DNA of 54,873 nucleotides from Gemmatimonadota bacterium (GTDB taxonomy: Bacteria; Gemmatimonadota; Gemmatimonadetes; Longimicrobiales; Gaopeijiaceae). The position numbers were made by a program, and so were the translations under genes. Shown here piece by piece: positions 25,741 through 33,698 of this stretch. Every line of letters begins with the position of its first letter. Position 1 is the first letter of the stretch. The DNA is taken from the NCBI GenBank assembly GCA_022823365.1, contig JAJDXG010000036.1:1-54873 (forward strand). The letters are read 5' to 3'. Below the pieces are notes generated by a model. That model saw nothing but the letters and a program-made list of their open reading frames with translations, did no database searches and was not told the DNA's origin.

Positions 25741-25910
25741 TTGGAACGCCGGTCTCCGACCCAATACTGTTGCTTTAAGACCTCACGCACCACTTGAAGT
25801 GTCCCGAAGGGCGGCCCGAGAGGGCCGCAGCCGGTGTTCTTGCCCGTGTTCCGAGCTAAAGGCAACAGTATTGGGTCTCCGACCGGCACGCGCGGCGCTC
25901 GGCGCCGCGC
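25741..25910. repeat. Dispersed REP-like repeat split by a MITE
   Basis: The left part ends GGAACGCCGGTCTCCGAC and the right part resumes GTCTCCGACCGGCACGCG. Removing 25761-25874 and one 9-bp duplicate restores the consensus repeat seen at 29603. Confidence 0.8.
25761..25874. mobile_element. 114-bp MITE with terminal inverted repeats and 9-bp target duplication
   Basis: The element starts CCAATACTGTTGC and ends GCAACAGTATTGG, a 13-bp perfect inverted repeat that extends to about 17 bp with one indel. It is flanked on both sides by GTCTCCGAC (25752-25760 and 25875-25883), a perfect 9-bp target-site duplication inside a dispersed repeat. It encodes nothing and holds an internal GGCGGCCC-GAGA-GGGCCGC hairpin. 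It would have been moved by a transposase in trans; its IS family is not clear. Confidence 0.85.
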
Positions 25911-26019
25911 ACGTCGCAACCGCACTCACCCTCACGGCGTCAACGCCGGGGAGCCACGCTGCGGGTTCCTCCTCCCATGGCCGCGTTGGGCCGGCGCGGC
26001 CCCGGCTAGACTCGACGGC

Positions 26020-27036
26020 GTGAAGCGGCTGACAGCGAAGGGCGCGGGGCTGGCCGAACGGCGGTCCAGCGTCGCCCCGCCTCCCCAGCCGGAAGGTGTC
26101 CGCCGGCAGTCACGCGACCGCGGCGCCCCCCGCTCAGCCCTCGAGTTCCCCGGCTGCTACTCGAGGCCGATGACCCGCGCCCAATACGAGGCGCACGAGG
26201 GCCGGGTCGAGTTCTTCGACTCCCGCGCGGAGATCGCCTGGATGGTCCGCGAGCCGACGCACGCGCCGCACGAGGAGCCCCGGTACCGACTGGTGGAGCT
26301 TCTGGCGCGAATCGCCCAACTGCGGGGATCGCCGATCAAGGGCCTCGGCGAGACCCGGATCCGGTGGATGGAGGCCGGGTCCGGGGAACATCGCTCCATC
26401 CACCCCGACCAGATGCTGTTCCTGCATCCGGGCCGGACCGAGGGAAAGATCTCCCAGTATCTCGAAGTTGGGGAGGACCCGTATCCGGACGTGGTGCTGG
26501 AGGTGGACAGCACGACCGACGTGCGGCGAAACCGGCTGACGCTGTACGAGGAGTGGGGGTTTCCGGAGCTGTGGGTGGAGGTTCCGGACGCGTATGCGCC
26601 GGGCCGCCCGGCGGGGTTGCGTTCCGGCCTGCGGATCTATGTGCTGGAGGCGGGCCGGTATCTACGGTCCGAGGAGAGCCTGGCCTTCCCAGGCTGGCGG
26701 GCGGTGGAGATCCACCGGGCGCTGAACGAGCCGGCCCTCTCGGAGGAGACATCGGCGGTGCTGTCGCGGGTAGGCCGGGCGCTCGGGGAGCGGGAGGGCA
26801 CGGGTCCCGACGATGACCCCCTGCTCCGCGAGCAGCGCGCCGCGGGCCGCGCCGACCTGATCCGGGCGCTCCTCGGCCAGCGGGGCGTTGCCGTCCCGCC
26901 GGACTTCCCCGAAGGTCTCGCCCCGCCGCACCTCGACACCCTCCGCACCGCGTCTGCGGAACAGCTCCTCGCCGCCGCGTCCGCGGCCGACAGCGTGGCT
27001 GACTTCCTGGCCCGTCTCGACGACCCGAATCCCTGA
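26020..27036 (+). CDS. Uma2-family (DUF820) PD-(D/E)XK nuclease-like protein
   Basis: A 338-residue protein. The Uma2 core has MTRAQYEAHEGRVEFFD, PDVVLEVDSTTDVRRNR (catalytic-type Asp and Glu) and LYEEWGFPELWVEVPD (Glu-x-x-Glu-like strand), followed by IYVLEAGRY and a C-terminal helical tail typical of the long Uma2 subgroup. These proteins are widespread, often in many copies, with a predicted nuclease fold and unknown role. I place the start at GTG 26020, since the family has about 50 residues before the MTR motif; ATG 26170 is the alternative. A 48-bp copy of its 3'-middle part is found at 27285. Confidence 0.82.
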   Translation: MKRLTAKGAGLAERRSSVAPPPQPEGVRRQSRDRGAPRSALEFPGCYSRPMTRAQYEAHEGRVEFFDSRAEIAWMVREPTHAPHEEPRYRLVELLARIAQLRGSPIKGLGETRIRWMEAGSGEHRSIHPDQMLFLHPGRTEGKISQYLEVGEDPYPDVVLEVDSTTDVRRNRLTLYEEWGFPELWVEVPDAYAPGRPAGLRSGLRIYVLEAGRYLRSEESLAFPGWRAVEIHRALNEPALSEETSAVLSRVGRALGEREGTGPDDDPLLREQRAAGRADLIRALLGQRGVAVPPDFPEGLAPPHLDTLRTASAEQLLAAASAADSVADFLARLDDPNP

Positions 27037-27284
27037 CCGCGGCGGCGACCCTCACGCGACTCTCGCCGGAGGAACCGTTGATCTCCAGCGTCCTGCAGAA
27101 GGCGCTGGTCGAGATGACGGAAGGGGCACCGAAGCCGCGGCCACAACGGTGGTCACGGTCGTACCTCCGCCCTCGGCCCCCCTCCGCCCGTCATCGTCCG
27201 GGCGGACCGTTCCTCCTCTTCTTCATTCGGGAGCGCTCACGGCCGCGATCCTCTTCGTCCGCAAGCTCGCACGCCCACCGGAAG

Positions 27285-27331
27285 CCTGGCGGATCGATCT
27301 GCTGGAGGCGGGCCGGTATGTGCTGTCCGAG
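27285..27331 (+). pseudogene. Short remnant of a second Uma2-type gene
   Basis: TGGCGGATCGATCTGCTGGA continues to a segment coding IDLLEAGRYVLSE and matches 26632-26678 (IYVLEAGRYLRSE) at about four bases in five. Nothing around it continues the gene. It is probably the scar of a lost tandem copy. Confidence 0.4.
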
Positions 27332-27354
27332 CTCAATTCGGGAACCCGTCTGAC

Positions 27355-28554
27355 ATGATGGCTGCTCTGAAGCCGAAACCGCCACGCCGTTCCAGCCTTG
27401 GGACCGTCGCTCCCGAAACGACTGCCCGGAGACGAAGCGCTCCTGGCAGGAGCGCGAGACACCGGGTCCGGTTCGCTCTTCCGGGATGGAACCCGATCAC
27501 TCTTCGTCTGGCCGTAGTGTGTTTCATCGCAACGTTCGGAGCGGCAGGGAATCCGGACAGGGTGGAGGCATATCGGTTCTACTCGTTGCGGGAGGCAAAC
27601 CCGATCCTCTCGGCGGCCGAGGCGAGCCGTTGGGACATCGCGGACTTCCCCTTGCGCTACCACCTGCAGGACAACACTCCGGACTACCTCGAGAAAGGCC
27701 AGTGGCGGGGCATTGTGGAGGATGGGCTTGCCGAGTGGACGGCGATTCGCACTGCCGACATTCGACTCTCGCTCGAACCGGACCTGGTTGAAGGAGACGG
27801 GGCGGACAGTGGAGACGAACGGCTCACGATCGGCTGGGTCTCGTCCGAAGGCGAAACGTGGAGCGGGCGAGCGCATCCAGTGTTCCGGGTTTCGACACAC
27901 CAGCTCGTGCATTGCGACATAACGATGAACGCAGATCGGTTCCGCGAGTGGCTGGACGATGGACTGGACCCGGACGTCGTCTACGATCTCGTGCGCGACA
28001 CGGTTGTCCACGAGGTGGGGCACTGCCTGGGTCTTCGACACACGGAGCCGCATCCGATCCCGGGCTGGCTGGAAGTCATCGAGGACCCGCCGCCGATTCC
28101 GGCGGGTTTTCTGCCCGAAACGGTCATGTCCTACGGTTTCGGCACCCGGGCGGCCGTCACCGAGGACGAAGCGACCGCCGTTTCCCTCCTGTACCCGGCA
28201 ACGGGTTTCAACGCAGCGCGCGGCGCCGTCTCCGGACGGCTTGTCCGAGACTCCGCGCCGGTGCCGTTCGCGTACGTCCAGGCCGTATACCTCGGTTCCC
28301 GGCCCCGGATGGGGCCTGGCGCCTTTGCGGACCAGGAGGGCTATTTCCACCTGCAGGGACTGGAGGCTGGACCCACACTGCTCTGGGTGCATCCGATCCT
28401 GATCCACTACTCGAATGCGCACGGCTCCCTGCTCACGATGGCGTTTGAGGGCGGCGGACTGGATGTACTTGACCAGTGGCAGTGGGTCAGCGTGAGGCCA
28501 GGCGAGACCGTGGGCGTGCCCGACCTCGTGTTGGCTGCTGGGCGGCTGCCTTGA
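27355..28554 (+). CDS. Secreted metzincin-type zinc metalloprotease
   Basis: A 399-residue protein with a basic N-terminus and one hydrophobic segment (LRLAVVCFIATFGAAG, about 51-66) acting as signal or anchor. The zinc-binding HExGHxxGxxH motif is HEVGHCLGLRH, with His 219, Glu 220, His 223 and His 229, and the Met-turn is VMSYG about 30 residues on. After the protease comes a carboxypeptidase-regulatory-like beta domain (about 285-345). It resembles matrixin-like secreted proteases, and its paralog is at 50369-51472. Its stop overlaps the start of the following lipoprotein gene (TTGA), so the two are coupled. Confidence 0.85.
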   Translation: MMAALKPKPPRRSSLGTVAPETTARRRSAPGRSARHRVRFALPGWNPITLRLAVVCFIATFGAAGNPDRVEAYRFYSLREANPILSAAEASRWDIADFPLRYHLQDNTPDYLEKGQWRGIVEDGLAEWTAIRTADIRLSLEPDLVEGDGADSGDERLTIGWVSSEGETWSGRAHPVFRVSTHQLVHCDITMNADRFREWLDDGLDPDVVYDLVRDTVVHEVGHCLGLRHTEPHPIPGWLEVIEDPPPIPAGFLPETVMSYGFGTRAAVTEDEATAVSLLYPATGFNAARGAVSGRLVRDSAPVPFAYVQAVYLGSRPRMGPGAFADQEGYFHLQGLEAGPTLLWVHPILIHYSNAHGSLLTMAFEGGGLDVLDQWQWVSVRPGETVGVPDLVLAAGRLP

Positions 28555-29426
28555 GATTCAGGACCAGTCTGGGCGCTCTCCTGGTTGCGCTGCTGGCCAT
28601 GGTGTCCGCCGGTTGCGATGGTGGTGACGGGTCGGCCGCATCGCCCGCGGCCCCGCCGCCGTCCGCTCCTCCGTCACCCGCTCCGCCGCCGCCCGCTCCG
28701 CCGGAGCCGGAAACCTGGATCGGATTCGCGGATCCGGCTCGCGCCAGCCTGTTCGCAGGAGGCCGGGTACGGGCGGTGATCGTCGTTTCCGGAGAACCGC
28801 TCACGTCGCCTGTTCGCCTGACGGTGGACCGCAGCGCTCCGGCCGATCATCTCGTCGTTCCGGAAGAGATCGAGATCGATGCCTACGCGCATGGAGCCGT
28901 AGAAATCGTCGGGATTGGCGATCGGGGATCGGAAGGGCAGGCCACCTATCAGATCACCTTGCTTCCACCACCGGAGGGACTTCCGGCCCGCATTGCCTTG
29001 ACCGAGGCGGCGACGACGTACCACGTAACGCTGAACGGCGGGAACCGGGAGCCGGACTGCGCGCGGCTGGAACTCGACGCCACGCGCGAGCGTTTCGACT
29101 CCCGCGGGGAGTTCTCGACGGCGCGCATCACTCTCGAAGGGCCGCAGAACGTGGCACTCCGGCTCTCGGAGCCGTATTGGACCGAACGGCTCGAGGAACG
29201 GGAGAACCCTCCCGAGCTGTCCATCGACCTGTCCGCAGCGCCGCCGATCACCCTTGCGATCCCGAGCAGCCTGCCGTATCGGCCACTCGCCGCGGGTGGG
29301 CACCGGCAACAGGTTTCGCTCAGTTGGTACGGGGATCTCCGGCTGGCCGCGGTGGTTCCAGGTTGCAAGCCCGTCCAGGTACGCTGCGAGCGAGTATCCC
29401 GCCGGACGACCCGGTGCTTTCCCTGA
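28551..29426 (+). CDS. Lipoprotein paired with the metalloprotease
   Basis: A 291-residue lipoprotein: signal LGALLVALLAMVSAGC with lipobox VSAGC, a Pro/Ala-rich spacer (about 28-52), then beta-rich regions with no recognised family (a Calx-beta-like look around VTLNGG and ITLEGPQNV). The frame is open from 28476, but TTG 28551 overlaps the protease stop and starts the signal directly; GTG 28530 is an alternative. The same protease-then-lipoprotein order recurs at 51472-49480. It may be an inhibitor, chaperone or surface partner of the protease; that is inference. Confidence 0.75.
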   Translation: MRFRTSLGALLVALLAMVSAGCDGGDGSAASPAAPPPSAPPSPAPPPPAPPEPETWIGFADPARASLFAGGRVRAVIVVSGEPLTSPVRLTVDRSAPADHLVVPEEIEIDAYAHGAVEIVGIGDRGSEGQATYQITLLPPPEGLPARIALTEAATTYHVTLNGGNREPDCARLELDATRERFDSRGEFSTARITLEGPQNVALRLSEPYWTERLEERENPPELSIDLSAAPPITLAIPSSLPYRPLAAGGHRQQVSLSWYGDLRLAAVVPGCKPVQVRCERVSRRTTRCFP

Positions 29427-29987
29427 GGCGACGGTCGGCTCCGGCCAGAGGCCCGTGACCGGTCGCTGAGAACGCAACCGGGCCACCACCGCGAACCCCG
29501 ATGGAGCACGAGGGCGCCGCGGCCTGGAACCCCCACCGGGAGAAACGCCCATGATCGGGTCCTCCTGCACACCCCGCCCATCATGAAAACGGCGGAAACG
29601 GCTTGGAACGCCGGTCTCCGACCGGCACGCGGCCCGGAGGGCCGCAGGCGCCGTGTCGCGGTTTGCCCCCAAGGGACGCGGGACAAGCACGTCCCTCAGT
29701 TCCGGTCGGCTTCGACGGAGAGCAACATCCCGCCGGTCGGCGTCACGACGCGCGCGGTGCCGAGCACCGCGCGTGCCGGTCGGAGAGCGGCGTTCCAAGC
29801 CGGCGGCGCCACCAAGGCGCTCGACCGATCCACCGGTCTGCATTTTCGCAGCAACTGGAGCGCGTGCCGGCTGAAGCCGGCGCTCCAAGCCGTACACACA
29901 AATCCCGCCGCGCGGCGGGTGTCACGGGAGGCGGCGGGGCCGCTCCCCGTGGAATCCCGGTCCTGAACGACCGGGGTGAGACCTCTT
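29427..29987. other. Repeat-rich non-coding stretch
   Basis: Three REP-like copies (about 29603-29650, 29745-29800 and 29860-29895) and, at 29890-29985, a degenerate copy of the terminator region found at 165-275. No gene is supported; long frames here are repeat shadows. Confidence 0.55.
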
Positions 29988-30230
29988 CTAGCTGGAGGCC
30001 TTGATCGAGGTCACCTTGATCGTGTTGGTCGCCTCGTCGAGGGTGCCCATCACCGTGACCTCCATGCCCAGGTGCTCGAGGGCCTTCTCGCCGGTGATGT
30101 CGAGCAGGTGGAACCCGTCCGGGCTCGCGCCCCACCTCTTCGCCGCTGGGCCGTAATCGGTGGGCAGCGGGTCATCGAGATGGGCCAGGCGGTCGGCGAA
30201 GCGGTCCGTGGCCGCGCGGACCAGCCGAAC
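29988..30230 (-). pseudogene. 3' remnant of a copy of the 276-602 gene, fused to foreign sequence
   Basis: The last 44 codons (about 29988-30125) code GFHLLDITGEKALEHLGMEV and on to TVMGTLDEATNTIKVTSIKA, almost identical to the end of the gene at 276-602. Upstream the frame stays open but becomes unrelated (RLAHLDDPLPTDYGPAAKRW), with no signal peptide or start. The matching 5' leader lies about 1 kb away at 31173-31255, so the copy was broken up by insertion or rearrangement. Confidence 0.75.
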
Positions 30231-30277
30231 GCGACGATATCGCCTCTACGAAACGAGCCCGGCCCCGCTACCGGCCG

Positions 30278-30889
30278 TCAGTCGAAATAAATTCCGATCA
30301 GGACCCGCAAGGAGCGGTTCCGGCCGGGAGCTCCGGGATTCACGACGTTTCGCAGCCCTTCCGAGTAGATCGCGTTGGCGAAAATGCGGTTCCACTCGGG
30401 TGTTCCGATGCCCGCCAGGAGCCCGAAATCCACCGCACTCAGGTTGCCGGATTCCGTTCTCAGACAGTCCGTCGTCCGGTCGAAACCCTGAGACTGACCC
30501 TTGATGGAACAGCCCCACGCAACCCCTGTGCTCACTCCGACGAGGCCGTGAAACAGTCCGTTTCCGAGCCGCGTCAGGGCGCTGAACTCGAAGTAGTCGA
30601 ACTCCCACCAGGCGTTCATTCCCACCTCGCCGGAGGTGAGATCGGCTCCGTTCTGGTTGTAGCCCGCCCGGAGTTGAAGGCCAATCAGGTTCGTCAGTGC
30701 GTGTTCGAAACCGACGGCGCCGCTCAGGCCCTTCCGGTAGTGGACGGAGAAGGCGTCTTCGCCGTTATCGTCGGTCACCGTGCTCATGGACCCGCCGAAG
30801 ACGGCAAAGACACGGGAATCTTCGTCCGCTCCGGCGACTGGAGCTGCCGCGAAGATGACGGTGAGGGCCAACGCTGCGATTCGCCCCAT
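30278..30889 (-). CDS. Outer-membrane beta-barrel protein
   Basis: A 203-residue protein with a signal peptide (MGRIAALALTVIFAAAPVAGA) and a mature part of alternating-hydrophobicity strands with GYNQNGADLTSGEVGMNAWW and the typical C-terminal VLIGIYFD barrel signal, although the last residue is Asp, not Phe. Size and pattern fit eight-stranded OmpA/OmpX-like barrels. The frame runs on to 31087, but 30889 gives the signal peptide. It sits between the 3' remnant and the 5' leader remnant of the 276-602-type gene, so it may be the inserted piece. Confidence 0.72.
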   Translation of the reverse strand: MGRIAALALTVIFAAAPVAGADEDSRVFAVFGGSMSTVTDDNGEDAFSVHYRKGLSGAVGFEHALTNLIGLQLRAGYNQNGADLTSGEVGMNAWWEFDYFEFSALTRLGNGLFHGLVGVSTGVAWGCSIKGQSQGFDRTTDCLRTESGNLSAVDFGLLAGIGTPEWNRIFANAIYSEGLRNVVNPGAPGRNRSLRVLIGIYFD

Positions 30890-31172
30890 AGCCGGGACCA
30901 CACGCAGACGCAACAGGTCTCCCGGGTGCGGAAAGATGGAGCGGTTGGCCGCGGAGGCCGGCTCCGATTGGGAGCGCCGGTTCAACCCGACGCGGTGCGC
31001 AATCCGCCCCACGGCACTCGGTGCCGTGCCGAGCGTGCGGCTGATGTCAGCGCGTGGGGTGCGTCGGGCATGCTTGTAGATGTCCATACGGGTTCCTCCG
31101 GTGCTCTACGGATTGGTCGTACCCATTCCTTTCTGGCATCGGAGCCTCAGCCACCCGCGAGAGTGAAACTCT

Positions 31173-31255
31173 TTCATCTCGGTTCTCCCTCCTGGTTGGG
31201 GCGCCAGGTGGCTGAGCCCGGAAAGGCACGTCGAGGGCACGGGTTGTGCCCGGAT
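31173..31255 (-). pseudogene. 5' leader remnant of a copy of the 276-602 gene
   Basis: On the minus strand it keeps GCCTTTCCGGGCTC, GGCGCCCC, GGAGGGAGAACC and an ATGAAA start, matching 596-650 upstream of the small secreted protein gene. After six codons the frame no longer resembles the gene. Together with the 3' remnant at 30.0 kb it brackets the beta-barrel gene. Confidence 0.6.
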
Positions 31256-31301
31256 GGGCTTCCGTTAGGACCTGCGTTTCACGACGCACGTCCACGGCAA
31301 G

Positions 31302-31329
31302 CGCGGGGGCGGCCCAGGCCGCCCCCGCG
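31302..31329 (-). terminator. Terminator hairpin of lipoprotein E1
   Basis: A 12-bp stem CGCGGGGGCGGC / GCCGCCCCCGCG with a 4-base loop, 55 bases after the E1 stop. The E2 terminator (37089-37119) has nearly the same stem, GCGGGGGCGGC / GCCGCCCCCGC. Confidence 0.75.
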
Positions 31330-31383
31330 TGTTGTGGCATCGGGCGCCTTCGTGCGACCGAAGCCCTCGGGCTGTAGAGCCTC

Positions 31384-33435
31384 CTACGGTTTGCGGAACA
31401 CCTGTCTCGCGCTGATGGCCCACGCGCCCGTCAAGTCCGGGCTGCCTGTTCGACCCGCCGCACCGTCCGCGCTAATCAGCTTCGACCGGACACATGCGTA
31501 GATGTTGTGCTGCGACCCGGTTGCTGCTGAAGCGACTACCGCCGCGAGAAGATCCCCGCCGGTATCGTTAGCGCTAATCGTGATACCGGAGATTGCGTTG
31601 TTTGACCCAACAGTGACGGTACCAGTCGCTGCGTCATCGGTGCCTGAAGCGGTTGCCTCGCAGACGGCCTTTACCTCGGCAGCCGTAACACTGTTGTCAT
31701 CCGATACGACGACCATCTCGTCGTATCCGGACCCAAGACGGGGCTGGTCGGTGCGCTCGGAGACGGTCCATACGAGTTTCGTGATCGCGTGAGTCGCGCT
31801 ATTGCCCGTGCCCGTCGTGGTGATGCTGCTCTCGGCTGCCACGTATTGGGGCCGCGGGGGGGTACCCGGTAGCGTGGCAACTGCCGGCAATTCCGCCCAT
31901 GCGGATTCGCCATCGTCGTTCGTGGCCCGGAAACAGAGCTTGTACTTGGTATACCTGGTGGGGCTCCGCACCGTGTATTGGAACGACACGTTGTCCGCAG
32001 TCGAGTCCAGATTCCTGCCAGGGCTGCCGTCGTCGCACTTCGCTGGCAGATCATCTCCGATTCCCGCGGAAAGGATGCGGACCTCGTAGTCGAACCCCTT
32101 GTCCAACATCACGGGCCAACTCAAAGACGTCGTGAGTCGGTCGTCGGTATCGTCGGTGACGACCGGGGGATCATCGGTACCGTCGCTGTTAGCGTCTCCT
32201 CGCTTCGGCTGAGTAGCGGCCCAAGTCCACGAGAGGTTCCCGTACTGCCGAACATCCCGGTCATCCATCCATGTCGTCTGCACACAGAGCAGGGCGACCT
32301 TCCCGGCCACCAAGGCCGGGGTCTGGGTGAGCCTGCCGGCGGTGTCTGCGGTGCTCCCCTCCACCTTTATGCGCGTATTGAAGGTTCTAGCTCCCCACAG
32401 AGAGTTGTTGCTGCCATCGACAGCTGTCGGCTTCGGGCACGGATCCTCATCAGATATACCGGGAGCGTTAGCCGTATCCGACTCAATGTAGTAGAGCTGG
32501 TACTCATGTGACCGATCCGCGACCTGATCCCAGATCCAAGTGATTGAGTGAGTGCTTCCGTCAACCTCCGACTCCCAGATCATGTTCAGGTCGTCGTCGC
32601 CACCGGTGACGGTCGTACGGGGCGGAGTCCCCGTTGTGGAAACCGCGTCGTCGAGCTCGGCCCACTCGCTAACGGTCAGCGTGTCGTCGTCGTTGGCCGG
32701 CACCGCCCGGACCCGGAAGTTGTACGACGTGGCCTCGTCGAGCCCCGTGGCCTCGCATGCCGCGCTGTCCACTTCGTTGTCGTTACCGCCACAACTGGCG
32801 TCCGTCCAGGCACCACCCGACGCTCGCTGCTCGACCTCGTAATGGTCCGCGTCCCTGACGCTGTTCCACTCCAGGGCAATGTCGTTGTCCCCTCGATCCC
32901 TCACGCTCAAACCCGTCGGGGCGGACAGCGCGGTCGCCGGTGGCGGGGTCGGCGGCGCGGCGGTCGAACCCGACACGCCGTCGCTCCAGTCGCTGAAAGT
33001 GAGATCGGTCAGGGAAGTGCCGGCGCCTGAACGGACTCGGAAATATCCAGTCATGTTGCCCGACAGGTTCTCGACCGTATACGACGTTTGCGGAGCGACG
33101 ATCGGGCCGAACGTCTGGTCCTCGTCCGTGAACGCGGAATCCGGGCTGAACTGGCCCACGTAGCCGAGCGCACCTTCCACGGCATCCCACGTCCAGGTGA
33201 TGGAGCTGGACGTCGTCGCCGTCACCCGGAGGTTCCCGGGAGTCGCCGGGCCGGTTGGCTCCGGCTCGGGGGTCGGCTCCGGGGCCGGCGGAGGTGGCGG
33301 TGGCGGCGCCGGGGTGGTCGGCGCCGGCGTCTCTTCCTCCCCGCACGCCGAAATCAACATGCCCGCGCCGAGCAGCAGCGCAAGCAACAGAGCCCACCCG
33401 CGAGCGGATGAGAACTTGCCAGTAAACGACTTCAT
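31384..33435 (-). CDS. Fibronectin type III lipoprotein E1
   Basis: A 683-residue lipoprotein. Signal with lipobox LISAC (Cys 31), a Pro/Glu spacer (about 38-62), then two FN3-like domains (about 64-165: ITWTWDAVEGALGYVGQFS, and 172-265: IALEWNSVRDADHYEVEQ), followed by several less regular beta regions, also FN3-like, to the C-terminus. The first 270 residues are close to E2; the rest differs. GGGAGGTAGGTGGT before the ATG is the ribosome binding site and is shared with E2. The 3' half is visibly poorer in GC than the 5' half. FN3 modules suggest adhesion or glycan-associated binding on the surface. Confidence 0.85.
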   Translation of the reverse strand: MKSFTGKFSSARGWALLLALLLGAGMLISACGEEETPAPTTPAPPPPPPPAPEPTPEPEPTGPATPGNLRVTATTSSSITWTWDAVEGALGYVGQFSPDSAFTDEDQTFGPIVAPQTSYTVENLSGNMTGYFRVRSGAGTSLTDLTFSDWSDGVSGSTAAPPTPPPATALSAPTGLSVRDRGDNDIALEWNSVRDADHYEVEQRASGGAWTDASCGGNDNEVDSAACEATGLDEATSYNFRVRAVPANDDDTLTVSEWAELDDAVSTTGTPPRTTVTGGDDDLNMIWESEVDGSTHSITWIWDQVADRSHEYQLYYIESDTANAPGISDEDPCPKPTAVDGSNNSLWGARTFNTRIKVEGSTADTAGRLTQTPALVAGKVALLCVQTTWMDDRDVRQYGNLSWTWAATQPKRGDANSDGTDDPPVVTDDTDDRLTTSLSWPVMLDKGFDYEVRILSAGIGDDLPAKCDDGSPGRNLDSTADNVSFQYTVRSPTRYTKYKLCFRATNDDGESAWAELPAVATLPGTPPRPQYVAAESSITTTGTGNSATHAITKLVWTVSERTDQPRLGSGYDEMVVVSDDNSVTAAEVKAVCEATASGTDDAATGTVTVGSNNAISGITISANDTGGDLLAAVVASAATGSQHNIYACVRSKLISADGAAGRTGSPDLTGAWAISARQVFRKP

Positions 33436-33698
33436 ACCACCTACCTCCCGGTGCGGTGCTGGAGGGTCAAGTAATGCTTGAACCTTCGGACATAAGGTCG
33501 TGGGCAGCCTAACACACTTTGCCGGCCGACTTCTAGCGCAACGCCAGCAGGCCCCGGAGAGTTCGGAGGCGCGCTACCCAGAGCCTCCGTCTCCCGCAGA
33601 ACCCCCATTCTATACGCACTTGGAGAGGGGTCGCCGTCGTGAAATCGGTGTGATTTACAACCCGCGGTTCGCGCGCGACACCGCCAGGTGACGGGACG
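33436..33698. other. Spacer between E1 and integrase C
   Basis: No gene. It contains TCTATACGCAC at 33609-33619, which recurs at 21994-22004 beyond the 3' end of integrase B, and the E1 promoter region. Confidence 0.4.

Larger units (their letters stand above)
30890..31383. other. Region before lipoprotein E1's 3' end
   Basis: No gene is supported. It contains the 5' leader remnant (31173-31255) and the E1 terminator (31302-31329). Confidence 0.5.

Noticed and set aside
23401-25764. A 787-codon minus-strand open frame opposite lipoprotein B
   Set aside because: It is Val/Arg/His-rich shadow sequence; the sense strand has signal peptide, lipobox, conserved paralogs and terminator.
30890-31087. 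An N-terminal extension of the beta-barrel gene with a helix-turn-helix-like look
   Set aside because: A signal peptide starts cleanly at 30889, and a 66-residue extension ahead of it would block export.
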